Shown here: piece after piece, positions 35,488-44,752 of the stretch
How positions within the stretch are numbered: the stretch's first letter is position 1
Layout: each line of letters opens with the position of its first letter
NCBI GenBank assembly: GCA_017640665.1
Contig: JAEPQE010000003.1
Location: forward strand, 186,001-250,000
DNA from: Balneolaceae bacterium
GTDB lineage: Bacteria; Bacteroidota; Rhodothermia; Balneolales; Balneolaceae
Direction: 5' to 3'
Length of the DNA: 64,000 nucleotides
Notes under the pieces: generated by a model
The model's input: only the letters and a program-made list of their open reading frames with translations
The model's database searches: none
Told to the model about the DNA's origin: nothing
Program-made: the position numbers and the translations under genes

Positions 35488-36732
35488 ATGGCTATTAAGA
35501 TCGAAATGCCCAAGCTTAGCGATACCATGGAAGAAGGGGTAATCGCGAAATGGAATGTAAAAGAAGGGGACACCGTAGAGGCTGGCGATATCATCGCAGA
35601 AGTTGAAACCGATAAGGCTACAATGGATGTGGAAGTATTTGATGCAGGTACCATCCTTAAAATTGTTCCCGGAGAAGGTGATGCCGTTCCTTTGGGTGGA
35701 TTGATAGCTGTAATAGGCGAAAAAGGAGAAGATATTTCTGATCTGCTTGAAGGAGGAGGCGAAAGTTCATCTTCCTCATCCGAAGAAAAAGAAGAAGTTA
35801 AAGAGGAGGCAAAAGCTGAATCAGCGAAAGAAGAAGCTTCAGGATCAGCTGTAAGTTCCTCTGATAATGGTAGAGTGAAGGCATCTCCACTAGCGAAAAA
35901 GATTGCAGAGGATAAAGGAATTGATCTCTCTGGAGTAAGTGGTTCCGGACCTGAAGGTCGGATTGTGAAAAAGGATGTAGAAGATTTCAAAGGATCTGGC
36001 GGATTAACTAAACCAGCTGTCTCTTCAACTCCTGCACTTTCTTTTGAAAGCCTGGAAAGTAAAGAGGTAAAAGTTTCTCAGATGAGAAAGGTGATTGCAC
36101 GCAGATTGTCGGAGAGTAAGTTTACCAACCCGCATTTTTACGAGACTATCGACATTGATATGAAAGCCGCTTTTGCTGCTCGTAAATCTATGAATGAAGC
36201 TAATGATGTTAAAATCAGCTTTAACGATATAGTAGTGAAAGCCTGTGCGGTTGCACTGACACGTCATCAGGCGATCAACAGTTCATGGCACGATGATGTA
36301 ATCATGCAGCATGGAGATGTAAATGTAGCTGTAGCTGTGGCTATAGATGAAGGACTGATGACTCCTGTTATTAACCATGCCGATAAGAAAGGTTTGTCAC
36401 AAATCTCTGCTGAGACCCGTGAATTAGCAGGACTGGCACGTGATCGAAAACTACAACCCGATCAAATGGAAGGGAGCACTTTTACCATTAGTAACTTGGG
36501 GATGTTTGGCATTGAAGAATTTACTGCCATTATCAACCCACCTAACGCATGTATTCTTGCAGTAGGGGCAATTCGTGATGTGCCTGTTGTTGAGAATGGT
36601 GAAATTGTACCAGGAAAGAGAATGAAGGTGACTTTATCCAGTGACCATCGAGTGGTTGATGGTGCAAAAGCAGCCCAGTTCCTGAATACTGTTAGAAACC
36701 TGATTGAGAATCCATTGTCTATGCTTCTCTGA
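35488..36732 (+). CDS. pdhC: Dihydrolipoamide acetyltransferase, pyruvate dehydrogenase E2
   Basis: 414 residues, 21 bases after pdhB. One lipoyl domain (residues 1-78; lipoyl Lys in VETDKATMDVEV), a Ser/Glu/Lys-rich linker (residues ~90-125), the peripheral subunit-binding domain (KASPLAKKIAEDKGIDLSGV to GRIVKKDVEDF) and the catalytic acetyltransferase domain ending with SSDHRVVDGAKAAQFL, whose His is catalytic. It forms the core of the complex and transfers acetyl groups to CoA. A strong terminator follows. Confidence 0.95.
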   Translation: MAIKIEMPKLSDTMEEGVIAKWNVKEGDTVEAGDIIAEVETDKATMDVEVFDAGTILKIVPGEGDAVPLGGLIAVIGEKGEDISDLLEGGGESSSSSSEEKEEVKEEAKAESAKEEASGSAVSSSDNGRVKASPLAKKIAEDKGIDLSGVSGSGPEGRIVKKDVEDFKGSGGLTKPAVSSTPALSFESLESKEVKVSQMRKVIARRLSESKFTNPHFYETIDIDMKAAFAARKSMNEANDVKISFNDIVVKACAVALTRHQAINSSWHDDVIMQHGDVNVAVAVAIDEGLMTPVINHADKKGLSQISAETRELAGLARDRKLQPDQMEGSTFTISNLGMFGIEEFTAIINPPNACILAVGAIRDVPVVENGEIVPGKRMKVTLSSDHRVVDGAKAAQFLNTVRNLIENPLSMLL

Positions 36733-36755
36733 TCAGAGAAAAGAAGAATTCTTTT

Positions 36756-36790
36756 AAGGCTTTCAGGGATAACCTGGAGGCTTTTTTTTT
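36756..36790 (+). terminator. Rho-independent terminator of the pdh operon
   Basis: AAGGCTTTCAGG (36756-36767) pairs with CCTGGAGGCTTT (36773-36784) with a few G-U pairs, followed by a run of T. It ends pdhA-pdhB-pdhC; on the minus strand it lies just past the MotB-like stop but shows no T-run in that direction. Confidence 0.8.
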
Positions 36791-38519
36791 ACAAATATTC
36801 TAAATAGTAGATAACAGGATCGAGATTCAGATCACTTTGCTGAGCTCTGCTAAATAGTTCAGTCGCCTCGTCCCAATCAACGATTCGTTCAGTTAGCACA
36901 TAGAAAGCGCCTTCATTATTCTGGGTTACATTAACAGCGGTACCCAGACTTGTTGTAATCCGTTGTGCGGCAGCCTGTGCTTCACTTTGAGAGGTATAAG
37001 AGGCTAGTTGTAACTGATATACAAAGTTATATTCTTTCACAGATCCCTCTGTACTTCTAATGAATATTCGCTCTGTAACGCCTGAGTTTTTAAAGGATTG
37101 CAATTGCTCAACAACTGTTTCCCGACTATTATAAGGACCGGCTACTACTAAATAAGTTGAACCTTTACGATTCATGTACGTTTGTATTCCATACTTTTCT
37201 AAAACGTCAATGGTATAATTTAGAGCATTTTCCTCGCTTCGAAATGCTCCGAATTGAATTTGATAAGTTAACGTACCAGGCGCTGCTCTGGGTGTTTGAT
37301 AGCATTGATGAACAAGTCCAACGGTAGGATCGTCAAGTGAACTGGCTACCATATCCTGAACAAATAAAGCATTGGATAATGAGCCTAACCTGTTAGATCG
37401 TACGGAATAAAGAGAGTTGTTATAAGATACTTCAAACTCATAGCCACTTTTATTTTCAGAGTTCTCTGCTACCTGGAAACCAGTTGAGAGAGATTGAAAG
37501 CTTCCCGTCTGAACAATAAATCCACATTGGGTGCCTTGATCAAACGCTGAAGGAATAAAAGGGAGTTCATCCTCACTGTCAGATTCGGAAACAGCCGGAT
37601 TAACTACATTTGGCACTTCTTCCTCGGTAGGAGTTTCCGTAGGAGTATCTGTAGCAGGGGCTGTATTTCTTTGTTGGTTTGAAGAACTAATCTGTGATAT
37701 TTCCTGCGCTAGTTGCTCTGCTGTTGAAACTGGTTGGTTTTGCTCGGTAACTGGTTTTTCAGTATTCGTTTGTTGATTATCTCTAACAGCAAGTGCTTCC
37801 TGAGTAGCTTGTCGTTGAAGACCTTCGGTAGTGTAATAAAGTCTTAAAACCACTCTTCTATTTTTCTCTTTAGTAGCCGCAAATGGATTGCCAAAAGAAT
37901 CGAACTGAATTAAAGGCCGGGAATCAGCAAAGCCTGAAGCTTCCAGTCTGTTTTCATCGATACCCATTCTATTGAAGTATTTGACAACATTAGAAGCACG
38001 AGCTGTAGATAACTCCCAATTTGATGGGTAGACATCGGATGAAATGGGAACATTATCGGTATGCCCTTCCACATCAATACTAAAATCATTATAGGATGTC
38101 TGCTGAAATGCCCGAAGTACATGATTAAGTAAATCAAGACCAGCACCTTGCATAGTGGCACTTCCGGATGGGTAAAAGTCATCGCTTCTGAACCTGATTC
38201 GAATATCATTCAGATCCCGGATAAGTTCGAGTCGACCTTGTTCAATTTGAGGTTGAAGCAGAGCTTCTAATTCTTCCTGAATTTCCTCTACCGGGGTAGT
38301 AATGTACTCGGTTCGATCTGAATTTTCTCCGAACAGAGTAGAAAGAGAAGAAAATTCAGTTTTTGCAATTTGAGAAACAGAAAGAAGGATGATCAAAAAC
38401 CCTAGGATAATGGTAATAATATCCAGATAACTAACCTGCCAACTTTCATCATCTTCCGATTCGAACTCTTGTTCGGGGAACATCGAATGATGATTGATAT
38501 TTATTGGCTTACGCTCCAC
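36789..38519 (-). CDS. MotB-like stator protein with OmpA domain and three C-terminal SPOR repeats
   Basis: 576 residues. Near residue 26 the chain reads SWQVSYLDIITIILGFLIIL, matching the MotB plug-proximal helix in which the Asp carries protons. At about residues 90-205 lies an OmpA/MotB peptidoglycan-binding domain (FSIDVEGHTDNVPISSDVYP, NWELSTARASNVVKYF, ASGFADSRP). After a Gln/Thr-rich linker there are three SPOR-like repeats (CGFIVQTGSFQS, TYQIQFGAFRSEENAL, VYQLQLASYTSQSEAQ), which bind denuded peptidoglycan; ordinary MotB has none. It follows the MotA-like gene by 12 bases. I infer an inner-membrane stator anchored to the cell wall. Confidence 0.85.
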   Translation of the reverse strand: MERKPININHHSMFPEQEFESEDDESWQVSYLDIITIILGFLIILLSVSQIAKTEFSSLSTLFGENSDRTEYITTPVEEIQEELEALLQPQIEQGRLELIRDLNDIRIRFRSDDFYPSGSATMQGAGLDLLNHVLRAFQQTSYNDFSIDVEGHTDNVPISSDVYPSNWELSTARASNVVKYFNRMGIDENRLEASGFADSRPLIQFDSFGNPFAATKEKNRRVVLRLYYTTEGLQRQATQEALAVRDNQQTNTEKPVTEQNQPVSTAEQLAQEISQISSSNQQRNTAPATDTPTETPTEEEVPNVVNPAVSESDSEDELPFIPSAFDQGTQCGFIVQTGSFQSLSTGFQVAENSENKSGYEFEVSYNNSLYSVRSNRLGSLSNALFVQDMVASSLDDPTVGLVHQCYQTPRAAPGTLTYQIQFGAFRSEENALNYTIDVLEKYGIQTYMNRKGSTYLVVAGPYNSRETVVEQLQSFKNSGVTERIFIRSTEGSVKEYNFVYQLQLASYTSQSEAQAAAQRITTSLGTAVNVTQNNEGAFYVLTERIVDWDEATELFSRAQQSDLNLDPVIYYLEYL

Positions 38520-38531
38520 AAATAAATAGCA

Positions 38532-39329
38532 TTAAAGTTTATAACTTCCACGACGCATGTGCGCCTGTAGGCGATCGTAAATCTGCAAAGATGTTTTTTG
38601 CTCTTCAATCAGAATAATACCTTCCAGAATTAATTTCTCTCGGAAATACTGAAGCGAAGCAATGTTATTCATCTTCTTAGCCATGGGAGTAAAGATGAAG
38701 TTTCCAATCAAAATACCATATAGTGTAGTCATAAGTGCGGCACCAAGTCCGGTCAATAATGACTCAACTTCGCTAAAACCAGAAAGGATCACAATTAAGC
38801 CAAATAGGGTTCCTAACATCCCAAATACCGGAGAAGTACGCCCCATACTGGCTATTATCTGATTGATCTGTTGCTGACGGGTGTAATTTTCTGTGATATT
38901 AATCTCACCAAGTTCACGTAATTCTTCAGTGCTATAGTTCGTATCGAGCACCGAGAAAAGATATCCTTCGAAACGGTCATTATACGTTCTGCTAAGCTCG
39001 GATACAGCCTGAATCTTATCGGCGTTAATCATTTTTTGCCATTCTAAAATATCGTCGATATCGCGTTCAAGCATATCATCGTTAATGTTGCTTTGGGAGA
39101 ATAGTTTTGTGCTGTCTCTCAATGCCTGAACTACTTTGCCGAAAGGATAACTGATGAACACGCTGGCCGAAATTCCACCAAAAACAATTGCTAAACTTGG
39201 AAGGTTAAGAAAATCATACGCAGCTGGGATCAGATCATACTCTGTAAAACCCATTACCAGCAATGCACCCCATCCTAATACAACAATGGAAACAAGGAAA
39301 CTAAGTATGTTTAAAATCGAGGTTCTCAA
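38532..39329 (-). CDS. MotA-like proton-channel protein
   Basis: 265 residues with four membrane helices: two near the N-terminus (ILSFLVSIVVLGWGALLVMG, LAIVFGGISASVFISYPF) and two near the C-terminus (SPVFGMLGTLFGLIVILSGF, LGAALMTTLYGILIGNFIFT), with a long cytoplasmic loop between. The Pro in TSPVFG and the Pro in FTPMAKKM correspond to the two channel prolines of MotA. The topology and tail LTGLGAALMTTLYGILIGNF are closer to MotA than to ExbB or TolQ. Its partner is the MotB-like gene downstream, and upstream come a TPR lipoprotein and a FliF-FliG fusion, so it should drive a rotor. Confidence 0.87.
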   Translation of the reverse strand: MRTSILNILSFLVSIVVLGWGALLVMGFTEYDLIPAAYDFLNLPSLAIVFGGISASVFISYPFGKVVQALRDSTKLFSQSNINDDMLERDIDDILEWQKMINADKIQAVSELSRTYNDRFEGYLFSVLDTNYSTEELRELGEINITENYTRQQQINQIIASMGRTSPVFGMLGTLFGLIVILSGFSEVESLLTGLGAALMTTLYGILIGNFIFTPMAKKMNNIASLQYFREKLILEGIILIEEQKTSLQIYDRLQAHMRRGSYKL

Positions 39330-39331
39330 AT

Positions 39332-39826
39332 CTAAAAAGCCTTTTGAAAGTTCTCATCGAGAAGGCCGTTCAACTGTAATTGTTGAACAACATAAGGAAG
39401 AGGAGGGATGGGAATTTCGGGGTCGAGTTCAAGGGCTTGCCTCCAGTTAGCAAGGAAATTTTGATTTTGCCCGAGTCCTAAGTAGATACTCCCTTTAAGA
39501 GCTAATACATCTGCATTTTCTTTAAGAGCAGCCGCCCGATTGATTAAAACAAGCGCATTCTGATAATCTCCTGCATAAAACCGCTGTTGGGCCAGTATAT
39601 AGAAGTTTATAAGCCCGTTGGCATCCGCCTGGTATTGATCTGTAAGCTCTTCTTTATAGATTTTTGTGAGTTCTTCTCGGCGTTTCTCCTCAGCGGTTAC
39701 TGTATCTTCAGCAGCAGTAGTAGTATTAGTATTCGTGTCCTGGGCTTCAGATAATTGCTCCTCAGCCTCTTGCGTTGAACTTGTCACATTCACAGAAGGT
39801 GCACAGCCTGCAAACATCAAAAGCAA
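39332..39826 (-). CDS. Short TPR-containing lipoprotein
   Basis: About 165 residues. A hydrophobic stretch ending in MFAGCAPS is a lipobox, then a Ser/Thr/Glu-rich linker and TPR helices (QQRFYAGDYQNALVLINRAA, ALKGSIYLGLGQNQNFLANW, RQALELDPEIPIPPLPYV). The start is doubtful: only TTG (39826) or ATG (39817) occur near, giving a very short signal, whereas the open frame upstream (SFSRVTSIVLLLM) would give a better one but has no standard start codon. The TPR end closely resembles the tail of the usher-like protein in the same operon. It sits between FliF-FliG and MotA genes and may link the inner and outer membrane parts. Confidence 0.75.
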   Translation of the reverse strand: MLLMFAGCAPSVNVTSSTQEAEEQLSEAQDTNTNTTTAAEDTVTAEEKRREELTKIYKEELTDQYQADANGLINFYILAQQRFYAGDYQNALVLINRAAALKENADVLALKGSIYLGLGQNQNFLANWRQALELDPEIPIPPLPYVVQQLQLNGLLDENFQKAF

Positions 39827-39878
39827 AACTATGCTCGTAACCCTAGAAAACGATATGTACGTTGGTTTTCCGATAAGG

Positions 39879-41738
39879 CTATTGATCTTTTTTAGATTCC
39901 TTGACAGTGTTGCGAATAGACTCCATCATTTTAGACTTAGCGTAGGTAGTATCTTTCTTTGTTTCTCCATTCATTTCGCTTAGCTCCAGTCTTATCAAGC
40001 GTTGCTCTCTTCTGGGGCGTACAGATAAAATTTTATCAATCAGTTTTTGATCAAGACCAATAATGGCATCAAGCAGGGTAGAAGTATTAATGTCTTTCAG
40101 GGCATCTTTGATGATGTCGTCAGTTAAGCTGATAACCTGATCCACAGTAATGAATTGACGCTGAACGATTTCGCCTACAACAGAATTAGTTGCCTTAAGT
40201 TGATCTATATAATTTTGTTGTTCATTCAGAGGAAGCTTATCCAGAACGGGGAGTATGTTTTCAGCACCAAGGCGCTGTTCTTTTTCTTCGTCAATCAGGT
40301 CCATTGCTTTATCGAACAAACGAGCAGAAATTTCACTTTGAAGTTTATAAGGAATTGAGTTGATAGTCGTCATCTTGAGCATAATATTAGTGCTCTTGGT
40401 TTTATCAAGTCGATCTAGCACTCTTGCGGCTTTATCTTCGGGAAGATAATCCAGGATCAACGCTCCGGTCTGGTATCCTTCTTCTTCTAAAAGAGTCACC
40501 ATTTGCCGCTCATTAATATGATCTAAAAACTTGAAGAGGGTGATGTGGCCGTTCTTTTTTGAGCTGAGTGAATTCTTGTTCCCTGAACGCAAGACCGAAT
40601 TAAATTCCCGGATAACTGATTGTTTGTATTCCGATGTCATTGGAGGGAGTTCATCTACGGCTTCAACAATAGCTTCGTAATTTTCACTCTGGAGGTCGTT
40701 TTTAACAGCTCTGAGAAGATTTTTGTCTACACTGGTAATCACCTCGGCAGCTTTAACGGTGCCTTCTTCCGGGCTGTCAGAAATCCAAAACTCAAACAGA
40801 AGAGCGATTTCCTGAGATTTAGTAAAAAAGCTTTCAATTAATTCATCTACTTCTAATGAAGGGTCTCTTCTTGAACCTCCATCGACGGAAACATGCTCAA
40901 CAGACCGGGGACCAAAATCGCTAATGTTAATGTCATGCTTTATGCTCTCTCTTTGCTGCAGCGGTGAAATCCTGTTGTTGTTTGTTTTATTATTAAAATA
41001 ATGGCTGAACAGCATGATAAGCCCAAAGAGAAACAAAAGTACAAAACCGGGAATATATTGCCGGAATGAAGCTACCAGATTAAAATCCTCAGGCTCAGTT
41101 TGAACAATTCGAACGGGGTCGTCATCTCCGAATTTCGGAATAGGGATTTGGGAAATGTTGATAACATCGCCGCGCGTCGCATCAATTTTAGCAGCAATTC
41201 CTGTTAATAGGCGCATAAACTGAATTTCTTCAGCATTGAATGAGGTATCAGCGTAAATACTTATGTTAACATCAATCAGTCTTAGCGTACGAATTGTGTT
41301 TTGATTTACTACTGTTTCGGGTGACTCGCCAATTCCTGTTGGTTCTCTTAAATTTTCCTGAGGTAGGAAGGGCAGACCGGGCATATTTACCGGGTCAGGT
41401 TGATTTCGAACAACAGCATTTGAAGTTGTTTCGACCGTTTCATCTACAAATTCTGCGTTAATACCAGTGTTTACGAAGAATTTTTTGCGATCAAAGTAAT
41501 TGGAGAGTAGCAAATATACTTGGGCGTCATACCCTTGTTCAAGAGAGGATACCTTAAGGTCTAATGACTGGGAGTTCTCAGAGTTAACGGCATTTTGAGA
41601 GAAAGCGGGAGAAACCAGAGTAGACAATAACGTAATTAGAAATATCAGAAAGATATATAAACGATGTAACGGAAGTGAATAGGACCCCCTGTCAGCTAAG
41701 AAGCTCAATTCGATATTTTTGGCATTAATCGAATGCAT
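39879..41738 (-). CDS. FliF (RBM3)-FliG fusion protein, reduced rotor
   Basis: 619 residues. After a signal or membrane segment near residues 28-48, the part at ~54-215 follows the FliF C-terminal periplasmic region: VYLLLSNYFDRKKFFVNTGI with AEFVDETVETTSN, then LRLIDVNISIYADTSFNAEE and IAAKIDATRGDVINISQIPI, as in FliF before its second membrane helix. That helix is FVLLFLFGLIMLFSHYF (~232-250). The cytoplasmic rest aligns by eye with FliG: an N-domain (ALLFEFWISDSP, EAIVEAVDELPP), the middle domain (LFKFLDHINERQMVTLLEEE, GYQTGALILDYLPEDKAARV) and the C-domain (QFITVDQVISLTDDIIKDAL, LSVRPRREQRLIRLELSEM). FliF RBM1/RBM2 are missing. It starts 2 bases after the usher-like stop. Confidence 0.85.
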   Translation of the reverse strand: MHSINAKNIELSFLADRGSYSLPLHRLYIFLIFLITLLSTLVSPAFSQNAVNSENSQSLDLKVSSLEQGYDAQVYLLLSNYFDRKKFFVNTGINAEFVDETVETTSNAVVRNQPDPVNMPGLPFLPQENLREPTGIGESPETVVNQNTIRTLRLIDVNISIYADTSFNAEEIQFMRLLTGIAAKIDATRGDVINISQIPIPKFGDDDPVRIVQTEPEDFNLVASFRQYIPGFVLLFLFGLIMLFSHYFNNKTNNNRISPLQQRESIKHDINISDFGPRSVEHVSVDGGSRRDPSLEVDELIESFFTKSQEIALLFEFWISDSPEEGTVKAAEVITSVDKNLLRAVKNDLQSENYEAIVEAVDELPPMTSEYKQSVIREFNSVLRSGNKNSLSSKKNGHITLFKFLDHINERQMVTLLEEEGYQTGALILDYLPEDKAARVLDRLDKTKSTNIMLKMTTINSIPYKLQSEISARLFDKAMDLIDEEKEQRLGAENILPVLDKLPLNEQQNYIDQLKATNSVVGEIVQRQFITVDQVISLTDDIIKDALKDINTSTLLDAIIGLDQKLIDKILSVRPRREQRLIRLELSEMNGETKKDTTYAKSKMMESIRNTVKESKKDQ

Positions 41739-41740
41739 TG

Positions 41741-44700
41741 TTATTCAGAAGAACTTACCGTTACTTTTTGATCTAAAGCCTCGAGCGTAGGTATATAAAT
41801 ATCAGGGTCAAATCGCAGTGCCATTCTCCAACTGGCTACTGCACCAGTGCGATCTCCCTGAAAATATTGGATACTGCCTTTTAAAGCGTATCCTTGTGCC
41901 GTCTCGAAGGTTTTTAATGATTCATTAATATAGCTAAATGCACTCTCAAAGTCCTTTTCATAGAAGGCATTTTGCGTTAGAATAATCAAACGTAAAGCTT
42001 TCTCAACATTTGTAACAAGTTGTTGTTCGTGAAGGATAACCTCAGGGGAATTCATTATTTCAATTGGTACATCAGCTAAGGTAATAGGGGTTTCCGTGGC
42101 AACAGAATCTTCCCGGGCTTCTTCGAAATCTTTTGGTAATAGGGTAAAGTTTACACCCTCTAGAAAATCGCCTTCCGGAATAGCTTCTATCTCAAGGTCA
42201 ATTTTTTCGGGTGATGATTTAGAGTTTAAAATATCGAGCTGACTTTGGTCAACAACAATCTCATAATTACCCGGAGGTAACTCATATTCATAAAAACTTC
42301 CATCAGAGTATGTTCTGATTTCCTTAACAAAGTCTTTTTCAGTTGAGCTAAGAACTAATTTAAGACCACCAATTCCCTTTTGTCCACCATTTTCATACTG
42401 TCGGATTACTTTTCCTTCTATAATTCCAGACATATAAAACGGTATTTCAATTTTTTTGAACGAATTGGGATCGGTAACAATTGAGAATTTCTCTAGTTCA
42501 GGCACCAACATCGGGTTTCTAATCGATCCTTTATTCATTTCCAGATTATATCTGAAATAAGGCTGCATTTGGGTATAATAAAAGATCCCATCTTTTTGAG
42601 TAGAAGAGGTACCACTACGACCAACGCGAATAGTTCCCTCATTTATTGAGTCATCTCCCTCATCAAAGATGTTATTGTTATTATTATCTACGAATAGTTT
42701 TACAGCTGTACCGGCTCTTCCAACCTGATCTCTGCTTGTAAAAAGAAAATTATTATAGTTTGAATCATATCCAACTGATCCTCTGAAATTCTGAGTTGCA
42801 CTATAGTTATCACCTAGCATTGTAAATGTAGAATTGGATCGTACTTTTCCAAAATCAATTACAAAATTGAACCTAATGGAATTGAAATCTGATTTAAAAT
42901 TTCTTCCCACGGCAAGCTGAAGCCTTCCTTTTGTTGTTATGCTGCGCGAGTAAAGAAATTCAAATACTTCAGGGCTTTTTTCTTTAGGATCATACCTTAA
43001 CTGACTTCGAAACAAAGTTCCGCTAATAAACCTTGGCACATTTGGAGATCTGGGAACATTATATGTTATAGCAGCTTCCACAGCTGAGTTATTCTCAAAA
43101 TTGAAAACTCTAAACGAATCGTTTAGTCGTTCTGTATAGCCAAATCTAAAGTTTAATTTTTTCAATCTGGCATTTAAGTCCATACGAAATGTTGAGAAAC
43201 TAATGTCATCTCTGAATCTCGAAAAAATTGATGTTCGTAAACTTAGGGGTAGTTTTCCAACTGTGATTGGGAAAAATATATTTGCCAATACTTGTTGATC
43301 GTTACTTGAACTGTTATAAATCAACGTATTATCAATGTAGTTCACATAATCAATATTTATACTAGCTGAGCTTGCGTATACAGCATTAAGTGCTGTCCGG
43401 TAATACCCACCGGAAACTCCTTCAAGAGTGAGGATATAATTAGATAATATCCTCGAGGATAAGGTACCTGTTACAGCAGAATTATCTTCAACACTTCCAG
43501 AACCTTCAAAATACTCATACCCAATTTTTGCTGTTAGCCATTTTGTTAATCCTAAAGCCGAGTTAGCATTGAAAACATTTGTTCTTTTAGTAGTCCCAAA
43601 TACGGGATTATCAAGTATACCAGCATTTACATTGTAGTTAACCACCCCTTGAGGTAAAAAAGTAAATGGTACCTGAATTCTTGAAGATCGATCTACCGTT
43701 TGCCCGGTTGGCCCAAAAATTTTGATGTCCAACTGAGACGATCCATAATATAATGGGGTAAGAAAGCGGTAGTTTCCAGCATCATCAGCAGTCTGAAAAT
43801 CTACCAATGAGTTGTTTAAGTAAAGTTCTACCTCAGAAAGAGGGAAGGTGTTACCTTGAATAGCAAATTCATCAAAAAATCGGCGAGGTTCGTTAGGTTG
43901 ATTGGTAACTCTGATACCTGTATAGGGAGCGTTTACAACACCATCAAGATTCGTTTGGCCGGCAGTAATTGTTGATAAGGCGGGAGAATTTCTGATGACA
44001 TATCTCCAGCGAAGGGAGTTTGTTTCTATGAAAGATTCGTCTTTATTATAGTTTCCAAAAATAGTTCCCTCAATGTCACCTCCAGCCAATTGAAGGCCTA
44101 AAGCTGTGCTGGCACTATAATTAGTTCTCTCCTGATTTGTGGTAGATGAAAGGCTGTAATCAACAAAGCCACCATCAAGTAAACTGAAAGATCGGTTTTT
44201 TTCGAGTGGAAAATATTCAATTCCAGTTCGGTTCTGGTTAGCTAAATTTCGTCTTTGGTTTCTAATGGTTCGCTCAACAATGGGTAATTCTCGTTGGGTC
44301 TCGAGAGTAAGTGCAAGATTGTTGAAATCAACTTCAAAATTTAGTCCAAATACTTCGTTAAATATTCTAGCCGGGAGATAATTATCTAAATCTTTAATCA
44401 AAAACTCTTCTTTAGTTAAAGAGTATCTTTTATCACCGAATCGGATAGTCTGATTTGTTAGATCAATAGCATATGGCGTTTGAACTACTCCAAAACGGCC
44501 GGATGTATTAATTCCCTCAATTTTTGTTTCTATCTGAAACTTAGAGAATATATCATTTACGGGTAGGTAGAACTCATCATTCTTGTAATAAGAAATAATG
44601 ACCGTATTAATTACTCCACGATGTCGGAATGAGAGGTATACTTCAAAATCTTCATCAGCATTACTTTGAGCGTTTACTATAGTAGAACTAAATAAACAAC

Positions 44701-44752
44701 ATAAAATAATGACTAGTGAATGAATTACTTTTGATGTATACCAATGTGTCAC
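41741..44752 (-). CDS. Usher-like outer-membrane beta-barrel protein with C-terminal TPR
   Basis: 1003 residues with a signal peptide (LVIILCCLFSSTIVNAQ). Usher-like features: an N-terminal domain (EFYLPVNDIFSKFQIETKIE), a long aromatic-rich barrel from about residue 190, and within it a plug-like/linker segment with PLYYGSSQLDIKIFGPTGQT and VPFTFLPQGVVNYNVNAGIL, as in FimD/CS1-type ushers. Near residue 660 is VKLFVDNNNNNIFDEGDD, a calcium-binding-like Asp loop, followed by a carboxypeptidase-regulatory-like domain (IEGKVIRQYENGGQ, LPPGNYEIVVDQ). The last ~85 residues form TPR helices ending RMALRFDPDIYIPTLEAL. The start overlaps the chaperone gene as ATGA. It should assemble or thread pilins across the outer membrane; usher identity is by eye. 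Confidence 0.7.
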   Translation of the reverse strand: MTHWYTSKVIHSLVIILCCLFSSTIVNAQSNADEDFEVYLSFRHRGVINTVIISYYKNDEFYLPVNDIFSKFQIETKIEGINTSGRFGVVQTPYAIDLTNQTIRFGDKRYSLTKEEFLIKDLDNYLPARIFNEVFGLNFEVDFNNLALTLETQRELPIVERTIRNQRRNLANQNRTGIEYFPLEKNRSFSLLDGGFVDYSLSSTTNQERTNYSASTALGLQLAGGDIEGTIFGNYNKDESFIETNSLRWRYVIRNSPALSTITAGQTNLDGVVNAPYTGIRVTNQPNEPRRFFDEFAIQGNTFPLSEVELYLNNSLVDFQTADDAGNYRFLTPLYYGSSQLDIKIFGPTGQTVDRSSRIQVPFTFLPQGVVNYNVNAGILDNPVFGTTKRTNVFNANSALGLTKWLTAKIGYEYFEGSGSVEDNSAVTGTLSSRILSNYILTLEGVSGGYYRTALNAVYASSASINIDYVNYIDNTLIYNSSSNDQQVLANIFFPITVGKLPLSLRTSIFSRFRDDISFSTFRMDLNARLKKLNFRFGYTERLNDSFRVFNFENNSAVEAAITYNVPRSPNVPRFISGTLFRSQLRYDPKEKSPEVFEFLYSRSITTKGRLQLAVGRNFKSDFNSIRFNFVIDFGKVRSNSTFTMLGDNYSATQNFRGSVGYDSNYNNFLFTSRDQVGRAGTAVKLFVDNNNNNIFDEGDDSINEGTIRVGRSGTSSTQKDGIFYYTQMQPYFRYNLEMNKGSIRNPMLVPELEKFSIVTDPNSFKKIEIPFYMSGIIEGKVIRQYENGGQKGIGGLKLVLSSTEKDFVKEIRTYSDGSFYEYELPPGNYEIVVDQSQLDILNSKSSPEKIDLEIEAIPEGDFLEGVNFTLLPKDFEEAREDSVATETPITLADVPIEIMNSPEVILHEQQLVTNVEKALRLIILTQNAFYEKDFESAFSYINESLKTFETAQGYALKGSIQYFQGDRTGAVASWRMALRFDPDIYIPTLEALDQKVTVSSSE

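Noticed and set aside
38532-39329. ExbB/TolQ or GldL instead of MotA
   Set aside because: Four-helix topology with the two channel prolines, and a partner that has the MotB OmpA domain, fit MotA better.
36789-41738. Remnant of a flagellar operon
   Set aside because: No hook, rod, export, FliM/FliN or flagellin gene is nearby, all genes are intact, and the rotor and stator genes are embedded in a chaperone-usher-type block.
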